DNA of 64,000 bases from Xanthobacteraceae bacterium (GCA_019635635.1 JAHBZB010000001.1:1240001-1304000), one strand, 5' to 3'. Shown: positions 23,838 to 33,262, counted from the stretch's first letter. A program made the numbers and translations. Notes: generated from the sequence alone by a model not told the origin.

Positions 23838-24467
23838 ATGCGTATTTTCGAAAGTCTCGCGGATATCGAGGCCAGCAAGCTTTCGGCCGACGCAGCCTAC
23901 AAGTTGCTGACGGGCTGCATCGTGCCGCGTCCGATCGCGTGGATCACCACGGTTTCCGCCGAAGGGCTGGTGAATGCCGCGCCCTTCAGCGCGTTCACGT
24001 TTCTGTCGAACAAGCCGCCCCTGGTCGGCGTCAGTATCGGCCGCAAGCAGGGGCGTCTGAAGGACACGGCACGCAATATCATCGGCACCGGGGAATTCGT
24101 GATCAATATCGGCACCGAAGACGCGCTCGAAGCGTTGCATCACAGCGCCGACGAATACGAGCCGGACGAGAGCGAGCCGGAAATCCTCGGCATCGACCTG
24201 CATGCGAGCCGGACCGTGAAACCGCCGCGGATTGCCTGCGCGCCGGTCAGCCTGGAATGCAGGCTCGTGCAGCAGCACCACTTCGGCGAATACGACACCT
24301 GTTTGTATGTGGGCCGCGTCGAATTGTTCCGCGTATCCGGCGATCTTCTGGCCGACGGAAAGATCGACTCGGTCGCGCTACGCCCGGTCGCACGGCTTGG
24401 CGGCCCGGTTTATGCGAAGCTCGGCGAAATCGTGCGGCAACGGCCGGTAAGAGTGTCGGCGAAATGA
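23838..24467 (+). CDS. Flavin reductase-like (FMN-binding split-barrel) protein
   Basis: This 209-aa protein matches the flavin reductase-like domain: YKLLTGCIVPRPIAWITTVSAEGLVNAAPFSAFTFLSNKPPLVGVSIG near the N-terminus, GTGEFVINIG, and the C-terminal HFGEYDTCLYVGRVELFRVSGDLLADGKID. Such proteins bind FMN and often supply reduced flavin to monooxygenases or act as oxidoreductases. It starts 4 bases after the permease stop and appears to be the last gene of this operon. The LLM-type flavin enzyme at 28153 is a conceivable partner. Confidence 0.88.
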   Translation: MRIFESLADIEASKLSADAAYKLLTGCIVPRPIAWITTVSAEGLVNAAPFSAFTFLSNKPPLVGVSIGRKQGRLKDTARNIIGTGEFVINIGTEDALEALHHSADEYEPDESEPEILGIDLHASRTVKPPRIACAPVSLECRLVQQHHFGEYDTCLYVGRVELFRVSGDLLADGKIDSVALRPVARLGGPVYAKLGEIVRQRPVRVSAK

Positions 24468-24681
24468 AACGCCATATCTGCATGTTCATGTTCCGCAACC
24501 GGAATGCGCGAAGGTTCGCCAAGCATTTTGTGCTGCTACCGGGCGCCGGCCCAGCAAGACGCTGTGGCCTCGCATGCGAAATAACGACCAAATTTTCGGC
24601 GGCGTCGCCATAACTATGCAATGCACTCAGTAGTGAAATCGAATTGAAAACTTTGGCGAAGCATCGCCGCACTTAGAAGGA

Positions 24682-25875
24682 ATGGCGCGAATGCCAAGAA
24701 CGGCTGGATTGGAAGACTCGGTATTGGCTGCCGTGAAACAAGGCACGGTTGTGCCGCGCGCGGAGCATGAAGTTATCGCCCTGTTGCGCGCGCGCATGAA
24801 AGCGGCTGGCTACGACGCCTTGGTTGCGTTCTCGCAGGACAACGTGACCTATACGGCCGGCTTCATGGTGCCGAGCCATTTGACGAACCGCTTTCGCCGC
24901 ACGATCACCATCATCGCGAAAGACGATTTCGCAACCCAGATCGTGGTCAACGTCGAGGAAAAGCAGGCAATCGCGCGTTCGCGGTTCCAGGATGTGCGCG
25001 CCTACGACCAGTTCCGCGACGAGCCGGCGGACGTTCTCGCCGACGCTCTGATCGAGGCGGGCGTCGCCTCCGGCCGGATCGCGATCGAACTCGACTTCAT
25101 GCCGGCGCGCGATTTCATCATGCTTTCCAAGCGCTTGCCGAAAGCGAAATTCGAGGAATGCAAGGATATCTATTTCCTCGCGCGGATGATCAAGACCGAC
25201 GAAGAGGTGCGCACGCTGCGGGAAATCGGCGTGCTGACCGAGAAGGTAATGCACGACACGATGCGCGAAATCCGCGTCGGCATGACCGAGATCGACGTCT
25301 CGCGTCTGCTCGTCGACCAGATGATCGCGGGCGGTTCGACCAACTTCAAGTACCGCGTCGGGTCGGGCGTGAACGGTTCGATCACGAATTGCGGTACCAC
25401 GCACAAGAAGATCGAGGCGGGCGACATCATCCGCATCGAGGTGCTCGGCGAACTGAACAATTATCGCTCGAACGTCACGCGTACGGCAGTTGCTGGCAAG
25501 CCGACCGAGCGGCAGAAAATGATCTGGTCGCAACTCATCCGCGCCCGAGAAATCTGCAAGACAATCCTGAAGCCCGGCACGCCGGTCGCACAACTCTACC
25601 GGACTTATGTCTCGGCCTGCCGCGAAAGCGGCATCGAGCCGACGATCAAGTTCCTCGGCCACGGCATCGGCCAGACCATTCACGAGGAGCCCTACATCAC
25701 CGATACGCGCGACATCGTACTCGCGCCGAATATCACCTTCACGATGGAGCCGCTCTACATGATCCCCGGCGAAATGGGTTTCCATGTCGAGGACATGTAT
25801 ATCGTGACGCGGGACGGCTTCGACGCGATCACCGGAAATCTTTCCAAGAACGACGAGCTGATCGAAGTAGGTTGA
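24682..25875 (+). CDS. M24-fold (creatinase/aminopeptidase P-like) protein with altered metal ligands
   Basis: This 397-aa protein has a creatinase-type N-terminal domain and a pita-bread C-terminal domain (from about 175). M24 metallopeptidases use five metal ligands: Asp, Asp, His, Glu, Glu. Here H327 (FLGHGIGQ), E356 (TFTMEPLY) and E370 (FHVEDMY) are in place. The first two positions read E253 (RIEVLGEL) and N264 (YRSNVTRT, normally SDxTRT), with the usual 11-residue spacing. A metal-free, creatinase-like hydrolysis of a C-N bond is therefore more likely than peptidase activity. It is the first gene of a packed catabolic operon. Confidence 0.85.
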   Translation: MARMPRTAGLEDSVLAAVKQGTVVPRAEHEVIALLRARMKAAGYDALVAFSQDNVTYTAGFMVPSHLTNRFRRTITIIAKDDFATQIVVNVEEKQAIARSRFQDVRAYDQFRDEPADVLADALIEAGVASGRIAIELDFMPARDFIMLSKRLPKAKFEECKDIYFLARMIKTDEEVRTLREIGVLTEKVMHDTMREIRVGMTEIDVSRLLVDQMIAGGSTNFKYRVGSGVNGSITNCGTTHKKIEAGDIIRIEVLGELNNYRSNVTRTAVAGKPTERQKMIWSQLIRAREICKTILKPGTPVAQLYRTYVSACRESGIEPTIKFLGHGIGQTIHEEPYITDTRDIVLAPNITFTMEPLYMIPGEMGFHVEDMYIVTRDGFDAITGNLSKNDELIEVG

Positions 25876-25877
25876 TC

Positions 25878-27044
25878 GTGAGCAAGCTGATCGTCGCTAG
25901 CGCCGATACCTATGTCGTCAGTTTGCCGTTGCGCCGTCCGCACAGTTGGGCCGGGCTGACGACGGCGGGCAATCGCGAATATGTTGTGCTCCGCCTGCGC
26001 CTGAGCGACGGCACAACCGGCTGGGGCGAGGCGCAGACGATTCCGACTTGGGGCGGCGACGACGCAAGCCGTTATGGCGAGACCCCGCGTGGCGCGATCA
26101 GCCTCATCCGGGAATTGCTTTTACCCGCGATCGCGGAAGTGGACTTGAGCCGGATCGAACTCGTTCACGCCGCGATGGACCGCGCATTGCGCGGCCATCC
26201 TTATGCGAAGGCGGCGGTCGAAGTCGCGATACTGGACGCACTCGCGCGCGGGCTCGGCGTCCCGGTGTATCGACTGCTCGGCGGGCTCTATCGCGAGCGC
26301 ATCGAACTCGCGCACAGCATCGGGCTCATGGATATCCGCGATGCGGCCACCGAGGCAGCAGCCACGGTCGAAGGCGGCATCAAGACGCTGAAAATCAAGA
26401 TCGGTATCGATGTCGAACGCGATGTGAAGACGGTCGCCGAGATTCGCAATGCAGTCGGGCCGGGCGTGAAAATCCGCGTCGACGGCAATCAGGGATATCG
26501 CACCTGGCGCGAGGCGGTTACCGCGATCAATCGCATGTCGGAATTCGACATCGTCTATGCCGAACAGCCGGTCGACGGTCTCGACCAGATGGCGGAAGTG
26601 TCGGCGCGCTGCGATGTGCCGCTCATGGCCGACGAGAGCGCCTGGACCGATCGCGATGTCGTGCGGATTGCGCAAGCGCAGGCGGCGCAATATCTCTCGG
26701 TTTACTACACGAAGCCGGGCGGGCTCTGGAAAGCGCGGAAGTTGCTGGCCGTTGCCGGCGCGCACCGGATGATTTCGGATATCAACGGCTCCGGCGAAAT
26801 GGGCATCGGTAACGCCGCGAACCTTCATCTGGCGGCAGCCGCACCCGAGGTCGCATTGCCGGGAACGATACCCGTGACGTCGACCGCGGAAGTGGAGCAG
26901 ACGAAGGTCGCCGGGCGCCGCTATCTCGATGACATTGTCGTAAAACCTCCGGTCTATGCAGACGGCTTTCTTCATGTCCCGGCAGGGCCGGGACTCGGCA
27001 TCGAAGTCGACGAAAAGAAAATCGCAAAATATCAGGTTCGGTAA
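25878..27044 (+). CDS. Enolase-superfamily enzyme (mandelate racemase/muconate lactonizing type)
   Basis: This 388-aa protein starts at GTG 25878, 2 bases after the previous stop. The active site of the MLE subgroup is visible: K172 and K174 (LKIKIG), metal ligands D202 (VDGNQG), E229 (YAEQPV) and D252 (MADESAW), and K279 (YYTKPGGL). This subgroup includes cycloisomerases, racemases and dipeptide epimerases acting on carboxylate substrates via an enolate. The specific reaction is not predictable here. The stop codon overlaps the next start by one base. Confidence 0.92.
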   Translation: MSKLIVASADTYVVSLPLRRPHSWAGLTTAGNREYVVLRLRLSDGTTGWGEAQTIPTWGGDDASRYGETPRGAISLIRELLLPAIAEVDLSRIELVHAAMDRALRGHPYAKAAVEVAILDALARGLGVPVYRLLGGLYRERIELAHSIGLMDIRDAATEAAATVEGGIKTLKIKIGIDVERDVKTVAEIRNAVGPGVKIRVDGNQGYRTWREAVTAINRMSEFDIVYAEQPVDGLDQMAEVSARCDVPLMADESAWTDRDVVRIAQAQAAQYLSVYYTKPGGLWKARKLLAVAGAHRMISDINGSGEMGIGNAANLHLAAAAPEVALPGTIPVTSTAEVEQTKVAGRRYLDDIVVKPPVYADGFLHVPAGPGLGIEVDEKKIAKYQVR

Positions 27045-28156
27045 TGCAAGACGCGCGTCCCATTCGATCGGTTGCAATCATCGGCGCGGGAAACGGCGGC
27101 TGCGCTGCCGCCGCCGACCTGACCTTGCAGGGCTTCGACGTGCGCCTTTACGGCAGGAGTGCCGGCACAGTTGCGCCGCTGAAGGCTATCGGCGGCGTGC
27201 ACTACGAGGGCGTACTCGGTGACGGCTTTGCAAAGATTCCGGTCATCACCAACAGCGCTCCTGAAGCAATGGACGGTGCCGACGCAGTGCTCGTGATGGG
27301 ACCGACGCAGGCGCACGAGAATATGGCTGCCACCGTCGCGCCTTATCTCAAGGAAAACCAGATTTTCTTCGCGGCGCCCGGCCACACCCTGACGCTGCTG
27401 GCGCATACGCTGCGCCGCCTTGGGCACAAGCAGCCGGTGACATGCGAGTCGTCGACGCTTCCCTATATTTGCCGCAAGACCGAGCCCGACAAGGTTCGCG
27501 TTTCGCGCAAGTCCGCGAAGTTGCGTTTCGCTGCGTTTCCGTCGGACCGCACCGAGGAGCTGTTGCAGCGAATGTTGCCGCTGTTTCCATCGCTCTCCGC
27601 GGTGCCGAGCGTGCTGGATACCGTGTTCTATTATACGAACGCGGTTCACCACCCGCCCGCGCTGCTTTGCAATATCGGCCGCGTGGAATCGACGGACGGA
27701 GACTATTGCCATTACTACGACGGCATCACGCCTTCGGTCGGCAAGATCATCGATGCATTGGACCGCGAGCGGGTGGCGGTTGCCGCCGCACTCGGCATTT
27801 CGGTTCCGAAGTTGTCCGAACATTTCTACCAGATGAATTACACGAGCGAGGAAGGCCGCAAGGGCGGCACCGCCTATGACGTTTTTCATAACAGCGAGCC
27901 GAACCGCTGGATTCGCGCACCGAAAACGGTCGATCATCGCTTCTTCAACGAAGATATTCCGTTCGGGTTGATTCCGTTTTCCGAACTGGGCCGGCTCGCC
28001 GGCGTGCCGACACCGGTTTGCAACAGCACGATCATGCTCGCGGAAATCGCGACCGGAAAGTCCTACTGGGACCACGCGCTGACGCTCGAAAAGATGGGGC
28101 TGAGCGGCCTCAGCGTCGCCGACGTGAAGCGTCTCTTGGAGCGGGGCTACACATGA
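27044..28156 (+). CDS. Octopine/opine dehydrogenase-like NAD(P)-dependent oxidoreductase
   Basis: This 370-aa protein has an N-terminal Rossmann domain (SVAIIGAGNGGCAAAADLTLQGFDVRLYGRS, about residues 7-37) and a C-terminal helical domain with HHPPALLCNIGRVE and GITPSVGKIIDALDRERVAVAAALG. These are features of the octopine/nopaline dehydrogenase family, which make or oxidise N-(carboxyalkyl)amino acids. Overlaps of 1 and 4 bases with its neighbours show a tight operon. Opine or imino-acid oxidation is consistent with the C-N-acting first gene, but this is inference. Confidence 0.88.
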   Translation: MQDARPIRSVAIIGAGNGGCAAAADLTLQGFDVRLYGRSAGTVAPLKAIGGVHYEGVLGDGFAKIPVITNSAPEAMDGADAVLVMGPTQAHENMAATVAPYLKENQIFFAAPGHTLTLLAHTLRRLGHKQPVTCESSTLPYICRKTEPDKVRVSRKSAKLRFAAFPSDRTEELLQRMLPLFPSLSAVPSVLDTVFYYTNAVHHPPALLCNIGRVESTDGDYCHYYDGITPSVGKIIDALDRERVAVAAALGISVPKLSEHFYQMNYTSEEGRKGGTAYDVFHNSEPNRWIRAPKTVDHRFFNEDIPFGLIPFSELGRLAGVPTPVCNSTIMLAEIATGKSYWDHALTLEKMGLSGLSVADVKRLLERGYT

Positions 28157-29139
28157 CGGGCTTTCCGTTCGGCATCAGCTTCGACGGATTTATCCCGGTC
28201 AGGGACGCGGTCGCGCTTGCGCAGCAGGCGGAAGCGCTCGGCGCGCGCTCGTTCTGGATCGCAGAGCATCTGGGTTTTCGGGAGTCGATCGTAACGTCGA
28301 CGGCAATTGCCTTGGGAACGAAGCAGGCAACGGTCGTGCCGACCGCGCTCAGCCCCTATCTGCGGCATCCCATGCCGACCGCGATGGCATTGTCGTCGCT
28401 CGCGGAACTGGTGCCGGGACGCTGCGGCGTTGCAGTCGGGGTCGGCAATCCGATGTTCCTGCGCGAATCCGGGCTCGAGGTCGAAAAGCCGGTCAAGGCG
28501 ATCCGCGATTATGTCGCGGCGCTGCGCAGCCTGATGAGCGGCGAAGCCACCAGGCTCGAAGGGGCCACCTTCAATTTGAGCGGTGCGCGGATTTCTTTTG
28601 TGCCGGAAAAACTGCCGCCGGTGTATCTCGCGCCGATGGGCCCGCAGATGCTGAAGCTCTCGGGCGAGGTTGCCGACGGACTGGTATTGTCGGCAGGTCT
28701 CAGTCTCGATTTCATTCGCCATTCGATCGGTGTTGCCGCCGAAGGCGCGAACGCGAACGGTAGGGATTCCTCCGCAATCCGCAAGACCGCTTACGTCTAT
28801 TTCATCGCGGGCGGCGAAGCGGCCGACCAGCGCGTAAAGATCAGGCAGAAACTCGCTTTTCTGTTTCGTAACGAAAATCTGCGGGAAAATATCAAGGCAA
28901 GCGGATTGCCGATCGATCACGAGGCAATCATCGCGGCGGTTGCGAAGCGCGACATGGATCGGGCATTGGAACTCGTTCCAGACGATGCGGCGGAAGCTTT
29001 TGCGATCGTCGGCTCGGTCTCGGACTGCAGGAAGCAAATTCAGCGCTATCTCGATGGCGGTCTCGACGAAATCATTCTTTCGCTGGTCGGCACACCTGAA
29101 GACAAGGCGAGAAGCCTTTCGCTGATTGGAGAGGTCTGA
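28153..29139 (+). CDS. LLM-class flavin-dependent oxidoreductase (luciferase-like)
   Basis: This 328-aa TIM-barrel protein has the luciferase-like layout: LAQQAEALGARSFWIAEHLGFRE, PYLRHPMPTAMALSSLAELVPGRCGVAVGVGNP, and PPVYLAPMGPQMLKLSGEVADGLVLSAG. It is nearest to the F420- or FMN-dependent MER/5,10-methylene-H4MPT-reductase-like branch. The ATG overlaps the preceding stop by 4 bases. It likely reduces or oxygenates an intermediate of this operon's pathway; which cofactor it uses cannot be decided from sequence. Confidence 0.88.
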   Translation: MTGFPFGISFDGFIPVRDAVALAQQAEALGARSFWIAEHLGFRESIVTSTAIALGTKQATVVPTALSPYLRHPMPTAMALSSLAELVPGRCGVAVGVGNPMFLRESGLEVEKPVKAIRDYVAALRSLMSGEATRLEGATFNLSGARISFVPEKLPPVYLAPMGPQMLKLSGEVADGLVLSAGLSLDFIRHSIGVAAEGANANGRDSSAIRKTAYVYFIAGGEAADQRVKIRQKLAFLFRNENLRENIKASGLPIDHEAIIAAVAKRDMDRALELVPDDAAEAFAIVGSVSDCRKQIQRYLDGGLDEIILSLVGTPEDKARSLSLIGEV

Positions 29140-29142
29140 GCC

Positions 29143-30000
29143 ATGGATTATCGCCGCGCGGCAGACCTTCAAGACGCCGTTCGTCTCCGCCAGAGCATGG
29201 GTTATCCCTTTGTCGCGGGCGGAACCGACATTTATCCTGCGATCGAAAACGGCGCGCGCTTTCCCGGCCTGATCGATGTATCGAAAGTCGAAGCGCTGCG
29301 TGGCGAAATCCGGCGCGAAGGCGGCGAGTGGATCATTCCCGCGATGGCGACTTGGTCAGAGATCATCGCCGCAAAACTTCCGTCGCAGTTCGACGCGCTG
29401 AAACAAGCCGCATCCGAAGTCGGCGGGCGGCAAATCCAGAACACCGGGACGGTCGCGGGCAATATCTGTAACGCGTCTCCAGCCGCCGACGGGATTCCGG
29501 CACTGATGGCGATGGATGCGAAAATTTCAGTCGCGGGGCCGTCCGGAATGCGTGAGGTCCCGCTTGAGAAATTCGTGCTCGGAAACCGCAAGACGGATTT
29601 GCAGGGCGACGAAATTCTCTACGCAGTAAAGGTACCGGCCCGGCCTGGCCGCACGGCATCGGCGTTCAGAAAGCTTGGTGCGCGCCGGTATCTCGTAATC
29701 TCCATCGCGATGGCTGCGGCTGTGCTCGAGTGCGATGCTGCGGAAAAAATCGTTTACGCCGGCATTTCGGTCGGTGCCTGCGCCGCGCGGAGCCTGCGGC
29801 TTCCGGCGTGGGAGAAGGCGCTTCATGGGCGCTCGATCGGCGAAGTGGGTTCTGTCGAGCCGGTGCCGGCATTCCTCGCGCCGCTTGCGCCGATGGACGA
29901 CATTCGCGGTAAAGGCGAGTACCGGAAGCACGCCGCAGGCGTTCTTGTCCGCGAGGCGCTGGTGAAGGCTGCGGAGAGGTTGAATGAACAGGTCGCTTAA
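29143..30000 (+). CDS. Molybdenum hydroxylase FAD-binding subunit (CoxM/XdhB type)
   Basis: This 285-aa protein has the FAD-binding PCMH motifs PFVAGGTDIYPAIENG near the start and IQNTGTVAGNICNASPAADGIPALMAMDAK around residue 95-125. A CO dehydrogenase flavoprotein C-terminal domain follows (SAFRKLGARRYLVISIAMAAAV). It passes electrons from the Mo/Fe-S protein encoded next, whose gene begins 17 bases before this one stops. Together they form a xanthine-dehydrogenase-like enzyme that hydroxylates a C-H next to nitrogen or an aldehyde. Confidence 0.92.
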   Translation: MDYRRAADLQDAVRLRQSMGYPFVAGGTDIYPAIENGARFPGLIDVSKVEALRGEIRREGGEWIIPAMATWSEIIAAKLPSQFDALKQAASEVGGRQIQNTGTVAGNICNASPAADGIPALMAMDAKISVAGPSGMREVPLEKFVLGNRKTDLQGDEILYAVKVPARPGRTASAFRKLGARRYLVISIAMAAAVLECDAAEKIVYAGISVGACAARSLRLPAWEKALHGRSIGEVGSVEPVPAFLAPLAPMDDIRGKGEYRKHAAGVLVREALVKAAERLNEQVA

Positions 30001-32773
30001 GAGCGAGGAAGCCGAACGTTCCCGGGAATATTCGCCGGTTCGGCTGCGCGTGAACGGTGCCGAGTATGAAGTGACGTCGCCCGCAGGCGCGCGGCTTGCG
30101 GACGTATTGCGCGACGATCTCGGATTGACTGGAACCAAAATCGGCTGCAACGCCGGCGATTGCGGCGCGTGCACCGTTCTGATTTCCGGCAAGCAGGTGT
30201 GCAGTTGTCTGGTGTCGCTCGATCAGGCGGCCGGCCTCGCGGTCGAGACCGTCGAAGGATTGCAGAAGGACAGCTCTTTACGCGGATTGCAGGCGGCGTT
30301 CGTAGAACTGGGTGCAGCCCAATGCGGAATTTGCACGCCGGGAATGCTGATGGCGGCTGCCGAACTCGCGCGGGAAAGCAAGAGCTGGTCGCGCGAGGAG
30401 ATACTGGACCGCATGGGCGGCGTGCTTTGCCGCTGCACCGGCTATACGAAAATCGTCGATGCGATCGAGCACTATCTTTCCGGGCAGGCTTTGCCCGCGC
30501 CGGATGCGAAAGCTCCCGCTGTCGGCAGCCGGATCACGAAGGTCGACGGACTTTCACGCGCTGAAGGCACCGCCAGATACGGCGCCGATGCAACGCCGGA
30601 AGACGCGCTGCTTCTGAAAGCGGTGCGTTCGCCCCATGCGCACGCGACGTTCGTCATCGGCGATACGGACAAATTCGTGCGGGAAAATCCCGGCGTGGTC
30701 CGGGTCATTACCGCCCGCGACGTTCCCGGAAAGAACGAGTACGGCATTTTCGATCACTATCGCGATCAGCCGGTACTCGCAGAAAGTCAGGTTCGGTTTA
30801 ACGGCGAGGTCGTGGCGGCGATTATCTGCGAACGCGGGGCCGCCGAAACAATCGATCTCGATACATTCCCGGTAACATGGCAGCCGCTCGAACCGGTAAG
30901 TGGCATCGATGGCGGTCTCGATCCGAAGGCGGCGATGTTGCACGCGAGCCGGCCGGATAACGTGCTCACACGTGGCAAGATGATCCGCGGCGATGTCGAA
31001 GGAGAGCGTGGTCGGCATGTGGTTTCCGGGAAATTCCAGACCGGTTACGTCGAGCACGCCTACATCGAGCCCGAAGCGGGTTTCGCGCGCCGCGTCGGCG
31101 ACCGGATGGAAATATTCGTCACGACGCAGACGCCGTATATGGACCGCGACGGCGTCGCACATATTCTGGGGATACCAAAAACCGAAGTGCGGATTCTTCC
31201 GTCGGCGGTAGGCGGCGGGTTCGGCGGGAAGATCGATATGTCGGTGCAGCCGCTGCTGGCAGTGGCGGCCTGGCTGACGGACCGTCCCGTTGCTTATGTC
31301 TATTCGCGGCTCGAAAGCATGCGCGTGACGCCCAAGCGGCATCCGTCGCGGATCGAGGCGGCGCTGAGTTGCGGCGATGACGGAAAGCTCAAGACCTTTT
31401 CTTTTCACGCTGACTTCAACACGGGACCCTACGCGTCCTGTGGGCCGATCGTCGCCAATCGCGTGCCGCTTCATGCGATGGGCCCTTATGACGTGCCGAC
31501 GGTCCATTGCACCACGCGGGCAGTGTTGACGACCGATGCGATTGCGGGTGCATTTCGCGGCTTCGGGGTTCCGCAGGCGGCCATCGCGCATGAAGCGCTG
31601 ATGGACCAACTCGCCGACAAGATGGGAATGGACCGGCTCGATTTCCGGATTCTCAATTCGCTGCTTCCGGGCGACGTGATCTCGACCGGCCAGAAACTCT
31701 CCAGCAGCGTCGGCATGAAGGAATGTCTCGAGGCGCTCAAGCCCTCGTGGCACGAACAAAGGAAAGCAGTCGCCGCCTTCAACCAGCGCAGCGACCGTTT
31801 CCGGCGCGGCATCGGTCTCGGCTGCATGTGGTACGGCATCGGTAATACCTCGCAGCCGAACCCATCGTCGATGCGGATCGCAATCGGCGCAGACGGCAGG
31901 ATTACGCTTTACAGCGGAGCCGTGGACATAGGGCAGGGCGTCAATACGATCATGACGCAGATGTGCGCCGACGCTTTGGATGTCGCCTCCGATCGCATCA
32001 ATCTCGTGCTCGGCGACACCGACCGCACGCTCGACGCAGGCAAGAGTTCAGCGTCACGGCAGACTTTCATATCCGGCAACGCCGTCGTTCTTGCAGCGGA
32101 TAAACTGAAGGAATCGATCCGCCGTCTGACCAACGCCGGTGCCGACGCCGCGATCAAGTTCCGTGATGGCACTGTAAAGGTGTCCGGTGCGCAGGAGATC
32201 TCGCTCGACCTCGCGTCGCTGCCTGCCGACGACGAAGGCAACGTCCTTTCGGAAGTCGGGCACTACAATCCGCCGACGACCGATCTCGACGAAAACCAGC
32301 AGGGCATCCCATACGCGAGCTACGCATTCGCGGCGCAGTCCGCGTTGGTGGAAGTCGACATGCTTCTCGGGACAACGAAGGTTATTAAAATCTGGGCCGC
32401 GCACGACGTCGGCCGCGCGGTCAATCCGACGCAGGTGGAAGGCCAGATCCAGGGCGGCATCGCGCAAGGTCTCGGTCTTGCCTTGATGGAAGAATACATT
32501 CCGCTCGCGACCGACAACCTGCACAATTATCTGATCCCGACCTTTGGCGACATTCCTGAGATCGAAATCTATCTTGTCGAAACGCTCGATCCGCTCGGTC
32601 CGTTCGGCGCCAAGGGCATCGGCGAGCCGGCGCTTGTGCCGACGGCTCCGGCAATTCTGAACGCGATCACCGATGCGACGGCTTGCCGCCCCACGCAGGT
32701 TCCTGTTACGCCCAGCAGATTGTGGAAGCTTCTCCACGATAGCGGTAAAGGACGTCACGCAATCTCCGGATGA
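29984..32773 (+). CDS. Molybdenum hydroxylase, fused 2Fe-2S and molybdopterin subunits (CoxS-CoxL type)
   Basis: This 929-aa protein combines two subunits that are usually separate. Residues about 18-170 are the CoxS part, with plant-type cluster cysteines C55, C60, C63 and C75 and a second cluster C114, C117, C149 and C151. From about 175 on comes the Mo-binding CoxL part: GGGFGGK near 409, FRGFGVPQA, GAVDIGQG and GAKGIGEPA near 876-884, which contains the catalytic glutamate. The substrate is unknown. No XdhC-type maturation factor is nearby. A 3-base gap separates it from the AsnC-type regulator gene. Confidence 0.93.
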   Translation: MNRSLKSEEAERSREYSPVRLRVNGAEYEVTSPAGARLADVLRDDLGLTGTKIGCNAGDCGACTVLISGKQVCSCLVSLDQAAGLAVETVEGLQKDSSLRGLQAAFVELGAAQCGICTPGMLMAAAELARESKSWSREEILDRMGGVLCRCTGYTKIVDAIEHYLSGQALPAPDAKAPAVGSRITKVDGLSRAEGTARYGADATPEDALLLKAVRSPHAHATFVIGDTDKFVRENPGVVRVITARDVPGKNEYGIFDHYRDQPVLAESQVRFNGEVVAAIICERGAAETIDLDTFPVTWQPLEPVSGIDGGLDPKAAMLHASRPDNVLTRGKMIRGDVEGERGRHVVSGKFQTGYVEHAYIEPEAGFARRVGDRMEIFVTTQTPYMDRDGVAHILGIPKTEVRILPSAVGGGFGGKIDMSVQPLLAVAAWLTDRPVAYVYSRLESMRVTPKRHPSRIEAALSCGDDGKLKTFSFHADFNTGPYASCGPIVANRVPLHAMGPYDVPTVHCTTRAVLTTDAIAGAFRGFGVPQAAIAHEALMDQLADKMGMDRLDFRILNSLLPGDVISTGQKLSSSVGMKECLEALKPSWHEQRKAVAAFNQRSDRFRRGIGLGCMWYGIGNTSQPNPSSMRIAIGADGRITLYSGAVDIGQGVNTIMTQMCADALDVASDRINLVLGDTDRTLDAGKSSASRQTFISGNAVVLAADKLKESIRRLTNAGADAAIKFRDGTVKVSGAQEISLDLASLPADDEGNVLSEVGHYNPPTTDLDENQQGIPYASYAFAAQSALVEVDMLLGTTKVIKIWAAHDVGRAVNPTQVEGQIQGGIAQGLGLALMEEYIPLATDNLHNYLIPTFGDIPEIEIYLVETLDPLGPFGAKGIGEPALVPTAPAILNAITDATACRPTQVPVTPSRLWKLLHDSGKGRHAISG

Positions 32774-32776
32774 AAC

Positions 32777-33262
32777 GTGGAAAAGCTAACGAATATCGAC
32801 CTTAAAATTCTCGAAGTTTTGCAGCGCGAGGGCGATATTACGAATGTCCGGCTTGCCGAACTCGTGGGGTTGTCGCCGAGTCCGTGCCTTCAGCGCGTCC
32901 GGCGTCTGCGGCAGTCGGGTTACATTTCCGATGTAACGGCAATTCTGAATCTCAAGAAGATCGCCAACTACGTCACGGTATATTGTCAAATTCGTCTTTC
33001 GGAACAGACGATGCGCCAGTTTTCGGTGTTCGAGGCGGCGATCGCGAGAATTCCCGAAGCGGTCGAGTGCGGCATGACCGGCGGCGAATACGACTACATC
33101 GTAAAATTCGTCGTACGCGATATGGAGCACTTCAGCGAACTTTCCACGCTGATGATGGAAATGGATATTGGAATCAAGAACATATCCTTCAACGTCGAAG
33201 TGAAGAAGGTGAAGAACGCCTTCGAGATGCCGTTGCAGGCGTTGCTCGCAAAGAAGCGTTGA
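32777..33262 (+). CDS. Lrp/AsnC-family transcriptional regulator
   Basis: This 161-aa protein has the Lrp N-terminal helix-turn-helix (LTNIDLKILEVLQREGDITNVRLAELVGLSPSPCLQRVRRLRQSGYI) and a RAM ligand-binding domain (GEYDYIVKFVVRDMEHFSEL). The start is GTG, 3 bases after the hydroxylase stop. Its position as the last gene of the operon suggests that it senses an amino acid or an amino-acid-like product and controls the operon. Confidence 0.93.
   Translation: MEKLTNIDLKILEVLQREGDITNVRLAELVGLSPSPCLQRVRRLRQSGYISDVTAILNLKKIANYVTVYCQIRLSEQTMRQFSVFEAAIARIPEAVECGMTGGEYDYIVKFVVRDMEHFSELSTLMMEMDIGIKNISFNVEVKKVKNAFEMPLQALLAKKR

Noticed and set aside
25158-26812. Long plus-strand open frames in other phases across the M24 and enolase-superfamily genes
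   Set aside because: Arg/His-rich translations without motifs. The true genes overlap them with full family signatures. The frame from 25158 is real only from GTG 25878.
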